Shown here piece after piece: positions 51,433-59,842 of a stretch of DNA of 64,000 nucleotides. Within the stretch, counting starts at the first letter, position 1; each line of letters starts with the position of its first letter. The stretch spans positions 1 through 64,000 of the forward strand of contig NZ_JAOWKZ010000002.1 of the NCBI RefSeq assembly GCF_025751495.1, in the 5' to 3' direction. Below the pieces are notes generated by a model that was given only the letters and a program-made list of their open reading frames with translations, was not told the DNA's origin and did no database searches. This DNA is from Albidovulum litorale. Its GTDB lineage: Bacteria > Pseudomonadota > Alphaproteobacteria > Rhodobacterales > Rhodobacteraceae. The position numbers and the translations under genes are program-made.

Positions 51433-51921
51433 TCAATCCACCGCCCTTGTAACCGCACCCGAAACGCCGTCCCAGGCGCCGGGCCGCAGCGCGAGGCCCA
51501 GCACGCGGTCGGGGTTCGTTGGCGGCGGCATCTCCACCCCCTCAAGCTTGCGGAACCCGAACTTGCGGTAATAGGGATAGTCGCCGACCAGAAGCACACG
51601 CTCCCATCCCAGACGCGCCGCCTCGGCAAGGCTCTCATGCATCAGGATCCCACCCAGCCCTTCGCCCTGCCGGGTCGGGTGCACCGCGATGGGACCGAGA
51701 AGCAGAACCTTCTGCCCGCCGACCAGCACCGGCCAGTACCGGATCACGGCGGCAAGCGTTCCATCCGGGTCGCGCAGGGTCAGGCACAGTTCGGCGACCT
51801 TCGGCACACCATCGCGCAACCGGTAAGAGGACAGGGCCGTCCGCCCCGGCGCAAAGCAGAGGTCATAAAGCGCCTCGACCTCCCACCAGTCGGCCTCCGT
51901 CTCCTCCTCAAGCCTGTACAA
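51433..51921 (-). CDS. GNAT acetyltransferase (YhbS-like)
   Basis: The 162-aa protein has the full GNAT core: an N-terminal strand-helix (EEETEADWWEVEALYDLCF), VLLLGPIAVHPTRQGEGLGGILMHESLAEA with the acetyl-CoA pyrophosphate loop RQGEGLG, then RVLLVGDYPYYRKFGFRKL. The phrase GDYPYYRKFGF is characteristic of the YhbS-type (COG3153) group. It is upstream of the EcsC gene on the same strand. Substrate unknown. Confidence 0.87.
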   Translation of the reverse strand: MYRLEEETEADWWEVEALYDLCFAPGRTALSSYRLRDGVPKVAELCLTLRDPDGTLAAVIRYWPVLVGGQKVLLLGPIAVHPTRQGEGLGGILMHESLAEAARLGWERVLLVGDYPYYRKFGFRKLEGVEMPPPTNPDRVLGLALRPGAWDGVSGAVTRAVD

Positions 51922-52001
51922 GGGCGCGTCTCTCCTCGAATCCGCTGGAATTCGCCCCTAACATGCGGGCAGGATCGGTTCAAACCTGAATGAGAGGCGC
52001 G

Positions 52002-52586
52002 ATGTTCTACCGACCGGAAGACGGCCACGGCCTGCCGCACAATCCCTTCAACGCGATCATCACGCCGCGCCCCATCGGCTGGATCTCCTCGCGCGGCGCA
52101 AGCGGAGACAACCTCGCCCCCTATTCCTTTTTCAATGGCATCGCCTACACCCCGCCGCAGGTCATGTTCGCCTCCACGGGTCGCAAGGACAGCCTCAGGA
52201 ATATCGAGGAAACCCGCGTCTTCGCCGTCAATATCGTCGAATATGCCGCGCGCGAGGCGATGAACCTCACCTCGGGCGCTTATCCCCCCGGCACCGACGA
52301 ATTCACGCTGGCGGGCGTCGAGCGCACCGAGTGCGAAACCATCCCCTGCCCGCGCGTGAAGAACGCCCCGGCCGTACTCGAATGCCGGGTGACAGAGATC
52401 GTCCGGCTTCTGGGCAAGGACAACCACCTGATCATCGGCGAAGTCACAGGCATCCACCTGCGCGACGATTGTGTCGTGAACGGCCGCTTCGACGTGACAA
52501 GGTTCCATCCCCTCGCCCGCGGCGGCTATCGCGACTATTCGGTGGTGACAGAGGTTTTCGAGATGGTCCGGCCGGGGCAGGAATAA
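52002..52586 (+). CDS. Flavin reductase-like FMN-binding protein
   Basis: The 194-aa protein starts MFYRPEDGHGLPHNPFNAIITPRPIGWISS. The segments FNAIITPRPIGW, NLAPYSFFNGIAYTPPQVMF, DSLRNIEETRVFAVNIVE and FHPLARGGYRDYSVV belong to the flavin reductase/FMN-binding split-barrel family. Members reduce flavin with NAD(P)H or bind FMN in other roles. ATG 52002 is chosen for its GAGAGG upstream; an in-frame ATG at 51990 is possible. It is divergent from the GNAT gene. Confidence 0.87.
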   Translation: MFYRPEDGHGLPHNPFNAIITPRPIGWISSRGASGDNLAPYSFFNGIAYTPPQVMFASTGRKDSLRNIEETRVFAVNIVEYAAREAMNLTSGAYPPGTDEFTLAGVERTECETIPCPRVKNAPAVLECRVTEIVRLLGKDNHLIIGEVTGIHLRDDCVVNGRFDVTRFHPLARGGYRDYSVVTEVFEMVRPGQE

Positions 52587-52737
52587 AACTCTGCCGAGGT
52601 GATGCATTCCAACGCCCTGCAACTCCGAAGGGGATCACCAAACTGCAGAAGCGAAAAGATGGCTCGCCTCACACGCACCGCAATCAACCGGCCTGGGGGG
52701 AAACGCGCCTGCCATCCCGGACCTGCCTTTTTCACAG

Positions 52738-53670
52738 CTAATGGAGTTCCAGATCCAGCAGTTCTGACGCCTCGGCAAGAAACACCAGACGCTCATCCAG
52801 CATCCAGTCACGGAAGCTCCGCATGGCGGGCGTCAGCGACCGGCCGGCGGACCAGACGAGGGTGTAGGGATAGGAATAGTGCGTGAAAAGACGCGGGCCC
52901 AGAGGGGCAATCAGGCGTCCGGCGCGCATCTCGGCAAAGCTTGAAACCAGCCCGCAGAGAACGAGCCCCTGCCCCGACAGGGCGGCGCGGACACCCGCAA
53001 CCCGGTTGGGCGGGTCACGGTCATCACGCCTGATCCCGTGGCGCTCAAGAAGCTCGGCCCATCCCACGATCGCGGGATCCCCCGCCGTTGGCGAATACCG
53101 GTAAAGCGGGATACCCGTCAGGTCGCGGGTCGTCTCACTGAGCCCGTGATCCCTTGCGAATTCCGGCGTGCAAAGCGGCATGAACCCGCCATCGAACAGA
53201 TGTTCACACCTCAACTCAGCCGTGATGGACGGAGAAACCCGGACCGCCATGTCGGCCTCTCCCCGCACAAGGTCGACGAACTTGTCGCCAAGATCGAATG
53301 TCACCTCCACCTGCGGACTGCGATCATAGAATGCGGGCATACGTTCGGTCAGCCAGTCCTCGTGAAACCACTTGAACGTCGCCAGCCGCAGTTTCTCGGC
53401 CCGCCGCACGGCGCCAAGCTGGTCCACCGCATCTCCGATCTGACCAAACCCGACGGTAAGTTGCGCCGCAACCTGACGCGCCGCCTCGGTCGGCACGACG
53501 CCGGACGGGTGCCGGTCAAAGAGCTTGACGCCAAGATAGTCCTCAAGTCCCCGGATCTGCTGGCCGATCGCCGCGACGGTCACGCCAAGCTCTTCTCCGG
53601 CAGCCGAGAAACTGCCCTTCCTCAGGGTCGCTTCCAATGCGCGCAAACCGTTGAGATGCGAGAGTTTCAT
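52738..53670 (-). CDS. LysR-type transcriptional regulator
   Basis: The 310-aa protein has an N-terminal winged HTH (LNGLRALEATLRKGSFSAAG, then AAIGQQIRGLEDYLGVKLFDR) and a periplasmic-binding-protein-like effector domain, as in GcvA-type LysR proteins (PTEAARQVAAQL, then RLATFKWFHEDWLTERMPAF). The start at 53670 gives the normal N terminus. It is divergent from the DUF4242 gene 100 bp away, so it probably regulates the DUF4242 and secreted-protein pair, and itself. Inducer unknown. Confidence 0.91.
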   Translation of the reverse strand: MKLSHLNGLRALEATLRKGSFSAAGEELGVTVAAIGQQIRGLEDYLGVKLFDRHPSGVVPTEAARQVAAQLTVGFGQIGDAVDQLGAVRRAEKLRLATFKWFHEDWLTERMPAFYDRSPQVEVTFDLGDKFVDLVRGEADMAVRVSPSITAELRCEHLFDGGFMPLCTPEFARDHGLSETTRDLTGIPLYRYSPTAGDPAIVGWAELLERHGIRRDDRDPPNRVAGVRAALSGQGLVLCGLVSSFAEMRAGRLIAPLGPRLFTHYSYPYTLVWSAGRSLTPAMRSFRDWMLDERLVFLAEASELLDLELH

Positions 53671-53770
53671 ACGCGCAATATAGCTCAGCTTTATACCTTT
53701 GTGGAAAATCTGAGGTGAACCCAAACCGTCCTTCGCCGATCCTTCAATCATCCACTGAAGGAGAATGAAA

Positions 53771-54049
53771 ATGACCCTGAAACGTTACGTCATAGAACGC
53801 GACATCGTCGGCGTCGGTGCGATGAGCGGCGATGAATTGTCGGCAGCGTCCAGAACCTCGAACGACGCCCTGGCAAAACTCACGCCCCGCGTTCAGTGGA
53901 GCCATTCCTACGTGACCGGCGACAAGACGTTCTGCATCTATTTCGCCGAGGACGAGGACGCGATCCGGGACCATGCCAGGATCAGCGGCTTTCCCGCCAC
54001 GACCATAACCGAGGTCCAGACCATCATCGACCCTGCAACCGCGGTCTGA
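53771..54049 (+). CDS. DUF4242 (SCO4226-type) small protein
   Basis: The 92-aa ferredoxin-like protein reads MTLKRYVIERDIVGVGAMSG, then LTPRVQWSHSYVTGDKTFCIYFAEDEDAIRDHARISGFPA. This is the DUF4242 pattern, whose Streptomyces member SCO4226 binds nickel. It likely dimerises; metal binding here is unproven. GAAGGAG precedes the start, and an ATG six bases upstream is possible. It is followed after 22 bp by a secreted-protein gene and faces a LysR regulator. Confidence 0.85.
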   Translation: MTLKRYVIERDIVGVGAMSGDELSAASRTSNDALAKLTPRVQWSHSYVTGDKTFCIYFAEDEDAIRDHARISGFPATTITEVQTIIDPATAV

Positions 54050-54071
54050 CCCGCAAATTCAGGAGAACATC

Positions 54072-54563
54072 ATGAAACGCATTTCGAGCACGGTGCCTGT
54101 CACCGTTGCGGCGGGACTTTGCCTTGCCAATGCCGCCCTCGCCGAAAGCATCGTCGACCGGGTTCGCGCTGCAACAGACCGGTTCACGGATATCAGCGTT
54201 GCCAAGGCCGAAGGCTATGCGCCGATTCCCTGTGCAAGCGGTGACGGCGGCGGCACGATGGGTATCCACTATGTCAACATGGGATATCTGACCGGGGACG
54301 ACAACGCGCTCGACATCGCCAGGCCCGAGGCCGTCATGTACGAACCGCAGGCTGACGGCAGCCTGGTTCTGGTCGGTGTGGAATACATCACCTTCGTCGG
54401 GCCAGCTTCAATCGAAGGGCATCTGATGCACTTTCGCGGCGCGCCCAACCGCTACGGCCTCGACCCGTTTTACGAGCTCCATGTCTGGACCCACCGCGAA
54501 AACCCGGCAGGCCAGTTCGCGGACATGAACGGGAACGTGTCCTGCCGGTTCGCCGGTCGTTGA
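54072..54563 (+). CDS. Secreted protein of unknown function
   Basis: The 163-aa product has a signal peptide (MKRISSTVPVTVAAGLCLAN to ALA, cleavage near residue 24). The mature part contains YAPIPCASGDGGGTMGIHYVNMGY, then PEAVMYEPQADGSLVLVGVEYI and FYELHVWTHRENPAGQFADMNGNVSC. Two Cys (in IPCAS and NVSCR) could form a disulfide, and several His could bind metal. I have seen related short secreted proteins but know no function. It is in an operon with the DUF4242 gene. Confidence 0.8.
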   Translation: MKRISSTVPVTVAAGLCLANAALAESIVDRVRAATDRFTDISVAKAEGYAPIPCASGDGGGTMGIHYVNMGYLTGDDNALDIARPEAVMYEPQADGSLVLVGVEYITFVGPASIEGHLMHFRGAPNRYGLDPFYELHVWTHRENPAGQFADMNGNVSCRFAGR

Positions 54564-54632
54564 CCCGCCCCGCCAACGATCCCCCGCCTGCTCTCCGGCA
54601 GGCCGGGGACCCTTACACAAGGCATAATAAGC

Positions 54633-55754
54633 TCAGTTTGTCGCACCCGCCCCAGGCACATTCTCCTGCCAGATCGCTTCGACAACGCTTACGTTCATCA
54701 CATGCTCGTCATTCTGATCGACGATCACCCTGACCGCATCGCCATAGATTTCCTTCGCGACCCCGGCGAAATGGCTTGCCGCAGGGTCCATGAAGCAGCA
54801 GTTGTCGCGATCATTGAAGACAAAGTATTGCACCCTCTCTTCGGCCGTCTCGCCACGCCGGCTTCCCAGATGGTATAATTGCCAATAGTCGAACGCGTCA
54901 TAGATCGACGCCGCGACCTCTTCGTAGTCGGCATGGAATGCTTCGGAGGTGCGATACACATTCGGCAGACTGCCCGCATAGACGATCGAATAGTCGATCT
55001 CGGGGAACAGCGCAGCCATCCAGACCGTGTACCAGCCACCTCCGGAAATCCCCATGACCGAGACATTCTCGTAATCGTCGATAATGGACTGAATCGTGTA
55101 GTAGTGCGGAGACAGGAACAGGGTCAGGAAATCGTAGGCGGGAAGAGTAACGTCGTGAAACACCATATAACTGCCGTGACGGTGCGCCTCGCGCCAGTCC
55201 ATGCGCGTCACCTGACCCGGATAGCGTCCACTCGGGAATTCCACCGGCCCTGTATTCTGCCCGAGTCCGACCATCGACATCGACAGGAAATCACATCCCT
55301 GCTCTACCGCTTTCGTTAGCAGGGTGTTGTGATAGTCCATGTCGAACGGACCGGCTCCGTGTCCCTGAATGTAAATTCGCAGGCAGGATGCACCCCCGGC
55401 CGCCTTTGAAAGCAGCGATTTCGTCGTCAGACCGTATAGCTGTGCGGAAATTTGTCGTGATCCGTCACCCATATCTTCGCTGGTCACCTTGACCCTGTCT
55501 GAAGGCAGAATGACCCTCGATCGAAGATCATTTCGCGTCGCCTCGATGTCAGCCGACATTGCGTCAAGCGCTGTCGCAATCGCATCGGTGTTAAGCGTGA
55601 AACCCGCCATCTTCGGAACGGGTTTTTCATGGAACAGACGATACAGGTCCCGCACTTGGTCGATGGGTGGCAGCCTCCAGTACCCTGTGGCAATTCCGTA
55701 GGAAAACGATGCCGCGCACAATGCGAGAACCAGAATGACATTCTTGATTTTCAT
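54633..55754 (-). CDS. Membrane-anchored alpha/beta hydrolase
   Basis: The 373-aa protein has an N-terminal signal or anchor (NVILVLALCAASFSYGIAT). The nucleophile elbow is VSVMGISGGGWYTVWMAAL, a GxSxG motif. The early strand LRIYIQGHGAGPFD carries the oxyanion-like HG, and the catalytic His is probably in VDQNDEHVMNVSVVEA. A periplasmic location is likely. The substrate is unknown; the fold is shared by esterases, acyltransferases and peptidases. Base composition is somewhat AT-richer than in housekeeping genes nearby, and a 700-bp gene-poor stretch lies upstream. Confidence 0.8.
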   Translation of the reverse strand: MKIKNVILVLALCAASFSYGIATGYWRLPPIDQVRDLYRLFHEKPVPKMAGFTLNTDAIATALDAMSADIEATRNDLRSRVILPSDRVKVTSEDMGDGSRQISAQLYGLTTKSLLSKAAGGASCLRIYIQGHGAGPFDMDYHNTLLTKAVEQGCDFLSMSMVGLGQNTGPVEFPSGRYPGQVTRMDWREAHRHGSYMVFHDVTLPAYDFLTLFLSPHYYTIQSIIDDYENVSVMGISGGGWYTVWMAALFPEIDYSIVYAGSLPNVYRTSEAFHADYEEVAASIYDAFDYWQLYHLGSRRGETAEERVQYFVFNDRDNCCFMDPAASHFAGVAKEIYGDAVRVIVDQNDEHVMNVSVVEAIWQENVPGAGATN

Positions 55755-56465
55755 GCGTTTAACCCAAGAAGATTGCTTAAAGGCACGTGCAGGGAACTGC
55801 CGCTATTGGCTTTGTCGCGCCGTGCAGACGCTCCGCGGCAAAAAGCCTGAACTGACGAAACCCGAGAGACGCTGCGGTTATTGGAGGCTTTCACCATTAT
55901 CAGCTCCACGAAAGATTCTACTGGCGCCACCGATGGGCCCGCACGGCCGACCGTAGAGTTGTGCGGCGCGACACCTTTAATCCTTTTGAATTGGTATGCT
56001 TTTGACAGTGATGCCTGACATCATGACCCTGTTTGCCTGCAGTCAATCTTACACTTCAATTCACGATCTGTCCGGCAGTATGAGATTGACCCGGAAGGAC
56101 AGAGAGAGACCGAACTCCACTTTGAGTGCGCTCATCAGAGTTGTCAAATTAGCATCGCCGCTGATTGGGGTGTTGTCTCGTGGTAATCAGGTTTTGACTG
56201 TCGTTGTCTTATGATTGTTGACCAAACACCGTTCGCAAGCATGCATACAGCGTCGAGTTGTCTACCGACGGGAGGTTCTGCCGATAGCGTCTGATTTTCA
56301 TATTCGTGCGCTGGGTGGCATAAATAGTGCATCCTGGCTGTGACGCCATTTGCTCGATCCCTCCATCAACGACTTGCCATACGATTTGCCGACAGAAAGC
56401 CGACGCTTCGCCGACGCTGTTTCCCGTGCTAGGAGGGGGGCGTTTCGGACGCTCCGGGAGGGCAC
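55755..56465. other. 711 bp gap with no intact gene; one possible antitoxin relic
   Basis: This stretch is AT-richer than average. No intact gene, tRNA or strong terminator is seen. A minus-strand frame of 41 codons at 56061-56186, closed by stops on both sides, reads RDNTPISGDANLTTLMSALK and then VEFGLSLSFRV. It resembles the end of XRE-type antitoxin proteins and may be a decayed fragment. The right end must hold the apt promoter. Confidence 0.45.
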
Positions 56466-56999
56466 ATGAAGAAGACCGTCAAGGATTATATCCGCACCAT
56501 CGCCGACTTCCCGCATGAGGGGATCATGTTCCGCGATGTGACCACGCTTTTCGCCGATGCGCGTGGCTTCCGGATGGCGATCGACCAGCTTTTGCACCCC
56601 TATGCGGGCGAGGAAATCGACAAGGTCGTGGGGCTGGAGGCGCGGGGCTTCATCCTTGGCGGCGCGATTGCGCACCAGCTTTCGGTGGGGTTCGTGCCCA
56701 TCCGCAAGAAGGGCAAGCTGCCGGGCGCCGTGATCAGCCAGGCCTACAAGCTCGAATATGGCGAAGCGGTGATGGAGGTACATGACGATGCCCTGATGGC
56801 GGGCGAAAAAGTGTTGATTGTCGATGACTTGCTGGCCACGGGTGGAACCTGCGAGGCGGGGATCAAGCTTTGCGAAAGGCTCGGCGCCGAGGTCATCGGC
56901 TGCGCCTTCGTCATCGACCTGCCCGATCTCGGGGGGCGCAAACTGCTCGAAAAGCTCGGCATGAACGTGCATGTTCTTTGTGAATTCGAAGGGGCGTGA
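56466..56999 (+). CDS. apt: Adenine phosphoribosyltransferase
   Basis: The 177-aa enzyme salvages adenine to AMP with PRPP. The PRPP-binding motif is [13 protein letters not shown] (near residues 117-129). Also present are [34 protein letters not shown] (adenine site) and [10 protein letters not shown] with the flexible loop. GGGAGGG is just upstream of the ATG. Length is normal. Confidence 0.96.
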   Translation: MKKTVKDYIRTIADFPHEGIMFRDVTTLFADARGFRMAIDQLLHPYAGEEIDKVVGLEARGFILGGAIAHQLSVGFVPIRKKGKLPGAVISQAYKLEYGEAVMEVHDDALMAGEKVLIVDDLLATGGTCEAGIKLCERLGAEVIGCAFVIDLPDLGGRKLLEKLGMNVHVLCEFEGA

Positions 57000-57000
57000 G

Positions 57001-57021
57001 ACCTTAACCATTCGGTAAGGT
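57001..57021 (+). terminator. Weak hairpin after apt
   Basis: ACCTTA (57001-57006) pairs with TAAGGT (57016-57021), followed by a short T run. It directly follows the apt stop and could be a weak terminator. The same bases contain TTAA-N7-GTAA, one base off the CtrA full site, but no promoter would be served here. Confidence 0.4.
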
Positions 57022-57130
57022 TTGTCCGAATAGATTGGCGGTATCCGGTTCGCACCTGCAGAGGCTTGCAGCTCATGTAACCGCCGTTCGCTCTGGGCCC
57101 CGCCGGTTCTCCGCCGGTGGGGCTTCGGTG

Positions 57131-58531
57131 TCAGAGGACGGCACCCGGGTTCATGATTCCGATTGGATCGAGCGCCACCTTGATCGCCCGCATCGCAGCC
57201 AGCTTTGCCGGGTCGCCATAACGCACCAGATCGTCCCGCTTGAGCCGTCCGACCCCGTGTTCAGCGCTGATGGAGCCGCCGTGGTCGTGCACAAGATTAT
57301 GCACGGCGCGCTGGATTTCCCCTGCCTTTTCAATGTGATCGACCGCCCGTCCACCCTTTGGCGGAAAGACGTTGTAATGCAGATTGCCGTCGCCGAGATG
57401 GCCGAAGCAGTTGATCCGGAAGGGGCCGAGCCGCTCCACCCTAGGCCCCGCCACGCGCAGAAATGCCGCGATCTCGGACAACGGCAGCGAGATGTCGTGC
57501 GAGGCGATGGCGCCGATCCGGCGGTTACCCTCCGGCAGGGCCTCACGCAGATCCCAGAGTGTGGCCGCCTGCGCGGCGCTCGATGCGATGATCCCGTCGG
57601 TGACGAGGTCTCCGGCTGCCTCATAGGCTCCTGCGAGAACCATTTCGGGATCGAGGCCAGGGGGAAGGCCGATCTCTGCCAGAACCGACCATTCCGGGCG
57701 GTCAGCGAAGGGCTGGCGTTGCTCGGGCACCACCTCATCGAGGAACAAAAGGCCCTGCCGGTGGATCAGTTCGAAACTGGTGACATTGCCCCCCGTCGCC
57801 TCCTGGATCAGCGACAGCAGCGACAAAGCCGCCTCGGGTCCGGTGACGACGAACATGGCCGTGCCGGTGGCAGCAGGCTTCGGGAAAAGCCGCAGTGTAG
57901 CGGCAGTGATGATGCCAAGCGTGCCTTCAGAGCCGATCAGCAGGTCCTTTAGATCATAGCCGGTGTTGTCCTTCCTGAGCCGCTTCAGCCCGTTCAGCAC
58001 GGACCCGTCGGGCAAAACCGCCTCCACACCAAGGCACAACTCACGTGCATTGCCATAGCGCAAAACCGCCGTGCCCCCGGCATTGGTAGCCAGATTGCCG
58101 CCGATCCGGGCGGTGCCTTCGGAGGCGAGCGACAAGGGAAAGAGCCGCCCTGCCCCCTCCGCCGCCGCCTGCACCTCGGCCAGGGTCATGCCCGCCTCGG
58201 CGATCATCAGCCCTTCCTCGGGCCAGATGCCACGCAGCGCGTTCATACGCTCCAGAGACAGGATCAAAGGTTCCGGGCCTTCCGGCATCACCTGCCCCAG
58301 GACAAGCCCGGTGCCACCGCCCCAGGGCAGGATACCGACCCGCGCCTCGACGCAGGCGCGGACGATCGCGACGGCCTCGGTGGTCGACCGCGGTCTCGCC
58401 ACGAGCGCCTCGGCCGTCATCGCCCTACGTCGCGGTTCCTCCAGATAGCGCGGCTCTGCCGCCGTTACCGTGTCCTCGGGCAACAGGGTGGCGAGCCTCT
58501 TGGCGAAACTTGCATCGGCGGGGTTCAGCAT
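57131..58531 (-). CDS. FAD-linked 2-hydroxyacid oxidase (GlcD/D-2-hydroxyglutarate dehydrogenase type)
   Basis: The 466-aa flavoenzyme has the PCMH-type FAD domain (VARPRSTTEAVAIVRACVEA, PWGGGTGLVLGQV, GGNLATNAGGTAVLRYG, DLKDLLIGSEGTLGIITAAT) and the C-terminal oxidase domain (HDISLPLSEIAAFL, NCFGHLGDGNLHYNVFPP, and SAEHGVGRLKRDDLVRYGD). The metal-binding His residues of this family are present. Substrates include glycolate, D-lactate and D-2-hydroxyglutarate; the sequence does not decide. No GlcE or GlcF partner follows, which favours a single-chain enzyme. Confidence 0.9.
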   Translation of the reverse strand: MLNPADASFAKRLATLLPEDTVTAAEPRYLEEPRRRAMTAEALVARPRSTTEAVAIVRACVEARVGILPWGGGTGLVLGQVMPEGPEPLILSLERMNALRGIWPEEGLMIAEAGMTLAEVQAAAEGAGRLFPLSLASEGTARIGGNLATNAGGTAVLRYGNARELCLGVEAVLPDGSVLNGLKRLRKDNTGYDLKDLLIGSEGTLGIITAATLRLFPKPAATGTAMFVVTGPEAALSLLSLIQEATGGNVTSFELIHRQGLLFLDEVVPEQRQPFADRPEWSVLAEIGLPPGLDPEMVLAGAYEAAGDLVTDGIIASSAAQAATLWDLREALPEGNRRIGAIASHDISLPLSEIAAFLRVAGPRVERLGPFRINCFGHLGDGNLHYNVFPPKGGRAVDHIEKAGEIQRAVHNLVHDHGGSISAEHGVGRLKRDDLVRYGDPAKLAAMRAIKVALDPIGIMNPGAVL

Positions 58532-58569
58532 GGGCCCGATGAAGCATGCAAGCGGCGCGACGGCAAGAG

Positions 58570-59382
58570 TTATTCCAGCAGCCGTGGCATCAGGACGATG
58601 ACGGTGGGTCGCGACGGCAGGCTGGTCAGTGACACCTCCAGCGACGTGTCCTCGCGGATGTCCACGAGGAACTCGTCCTTCATGCCGGCAAGGAAGGCCG
58701 ACAGCGTGCCCGCACCGAACCAGTGCATCGGCAGCACGATAGAGGAGCGGAGCCGTTTTACCACCGCGATCATGGTCGGCAGGTCCAGCGTCATGCCGCC
58801 ATCGACCGGCACCATCACGACATCGAGACGGCCAAGAGCCGCGTATTGCTGCGGCGTCGGTTCGTGGTGCAGATGTCCGAGATGGCCGATGCAGAGCCCC
58901 GCCACCTCGAAGACGAAGATCGAGTTGCCGGCGGCTTCGACCTGACCGCCGGGGCGGCGGATGTCGGTCGGCACGTTCCTTACCAGCATCTCGCCAAGGT
59001 CAAGATGATGCTCCGCCGGTTCCCCGGTCCAGTCCCAGCCTTGCAGGACATTCGGGATGCGTTCATCTGGCATGGACGTCCAGTGTGAGGAATGCGCGTG
59101 GTTCATGGTCACGACATCCGGCACCACATCGGCGGGACCGAGCATATCGGTATAGTCGGTCGCGACCGACAGCCCGCCATAGGTCTCGATGAAATAGGTC
59201 GAATGGCCGACATAGGACAGGCGCACCGTCTCGGATGGCAGGGGATCACCCCACCCGGCGCGCCACACCATGTCAGGCGCGGCATCCGCGATGGCGATGC
59301 AATGGCTGGGCGTTCGTGTCTGCGCGGCGGCAACCGACGCAAGCGAAAAGGCAAGGCAGGCGGTCAAGATACGGGCGATCAC
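58570..59382 (-). CDS. Secreted MBL-fold hydrolase-like protein with an altered HxHxDH motif
   Basis: The 270-aa protein starts at a GTG (59382) with GGAGGAG six bases upstream; this removes five residues from the longest frame and gives a clean signal peptide (MIARILTACLAFSLASVAAA). The MBL region has RLSYVGHSTYFIETYGG and VTMNHAHSSHWTS, where His95, His97 and His100 are kept but the usual Asp before the last His is Ser99. Further His residues (CIGHLGHLHHEP and VLPMHWFG) fit the UlaG-like branch. Loss of the Asp ligand suggests one metal ion or a changed activity. It lies 38 bp after the FAD-oxidase start, on the same strand, so the two are probably cotranscribed. Confidence 0.82.
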   Translation of the reverse strand: MIARILTACLAFSLASVAAAQTRTPSHCIAIADAAPDMVWRAGWGDPLPSETVRLSYVGHSTYFIETYGGLSVATDYTDMLGPADVVPDVVTMNHAHSSHWTSMPDERIPNVLQGWDWTGEPAEHHLDLGEMLVRNVPTDIRRPGGQVEAAGNSIFVFEVAGLCIGHLGHLHHEPTPQQYAALGRLDVVMVPVDGGMTLDLPTMIAVVKRLRSSIVLPMHWFGAGTLSAFLAGMKDEFLVDIREDTSLEVSLTSLPSRPTVIVLMPRLLE

Positions 59383-59632
59383 GGGCGGCTCCTCCACGCG
59401 CAGTTTAAACCAAGTTCAGTCTAACCCTAGCGAAAACCGATATCGGTAACGCCTCCGTGTTGGCTGGACCTCGTGAGAGCCTCAGAAGGATTAAATACAT
59501 TTCAATGCTTTAAGCATGAATGGTCGAGATCTGGGCAAAACTGCCCATGCCGCGTTTGCGGGCATCCTGCATCCTTGGACGCATCCGCATTGCAGCGGGC
59601 CAAACCCGGCACACCGAGGAAAGGACATTCCG

Positions 59633-59821
59633 ATGACCGTATTTCCGACCAAGCTTCTGCTCGCAGCTCTCATGATCACCGCATTCGGCGTAACCCCCGC
59701 CGCCTCCCAATTCGGCGGCCCCGTATTGCCGCGCCTGACATTCCCCGATCCCGCCCCGACGGACGGCCAGGAAACCGACGCAGACTGCCCTGCACAGCAG
59801 ACTTGCCCGACCAAGACCTGA
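59633..59821 (+). CDS. Small secreted Pro/Cys-containing protein
   Basis: The 62-aa product has a signal peptide (MTVFPTKLLLAALMITAFGV to AAS, cleavage near residue 25). The short mature part is rich in Pro, Thr and Asp and contains two Cys (DADCPAQQTCPTKT). AGGAAAGGA precedes the ATG. No family is recognised. It is convergent with the LuxR-type regulator gene 21 bp away. The 250 bp upstream holds no other gene. Confidence 0.6.
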   Translation: MTVFPTKLLLAALMITAFGVTPAASQFGGPVLPRLTFPDPAPTDGQETDADCPAQQTCPTKT

Positions 59822-59842
59822 GCGTTGATACGGCGTTCTCGC

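Noticed and set aside
57004-57018. CtrA-like site TTAA-N7-GTAA after apt
   Set aside because: It departs from the TTAA-N7-TTAA consensus by one base and lies between converging genes with no promoter to control; the hairpin reading is simpler.
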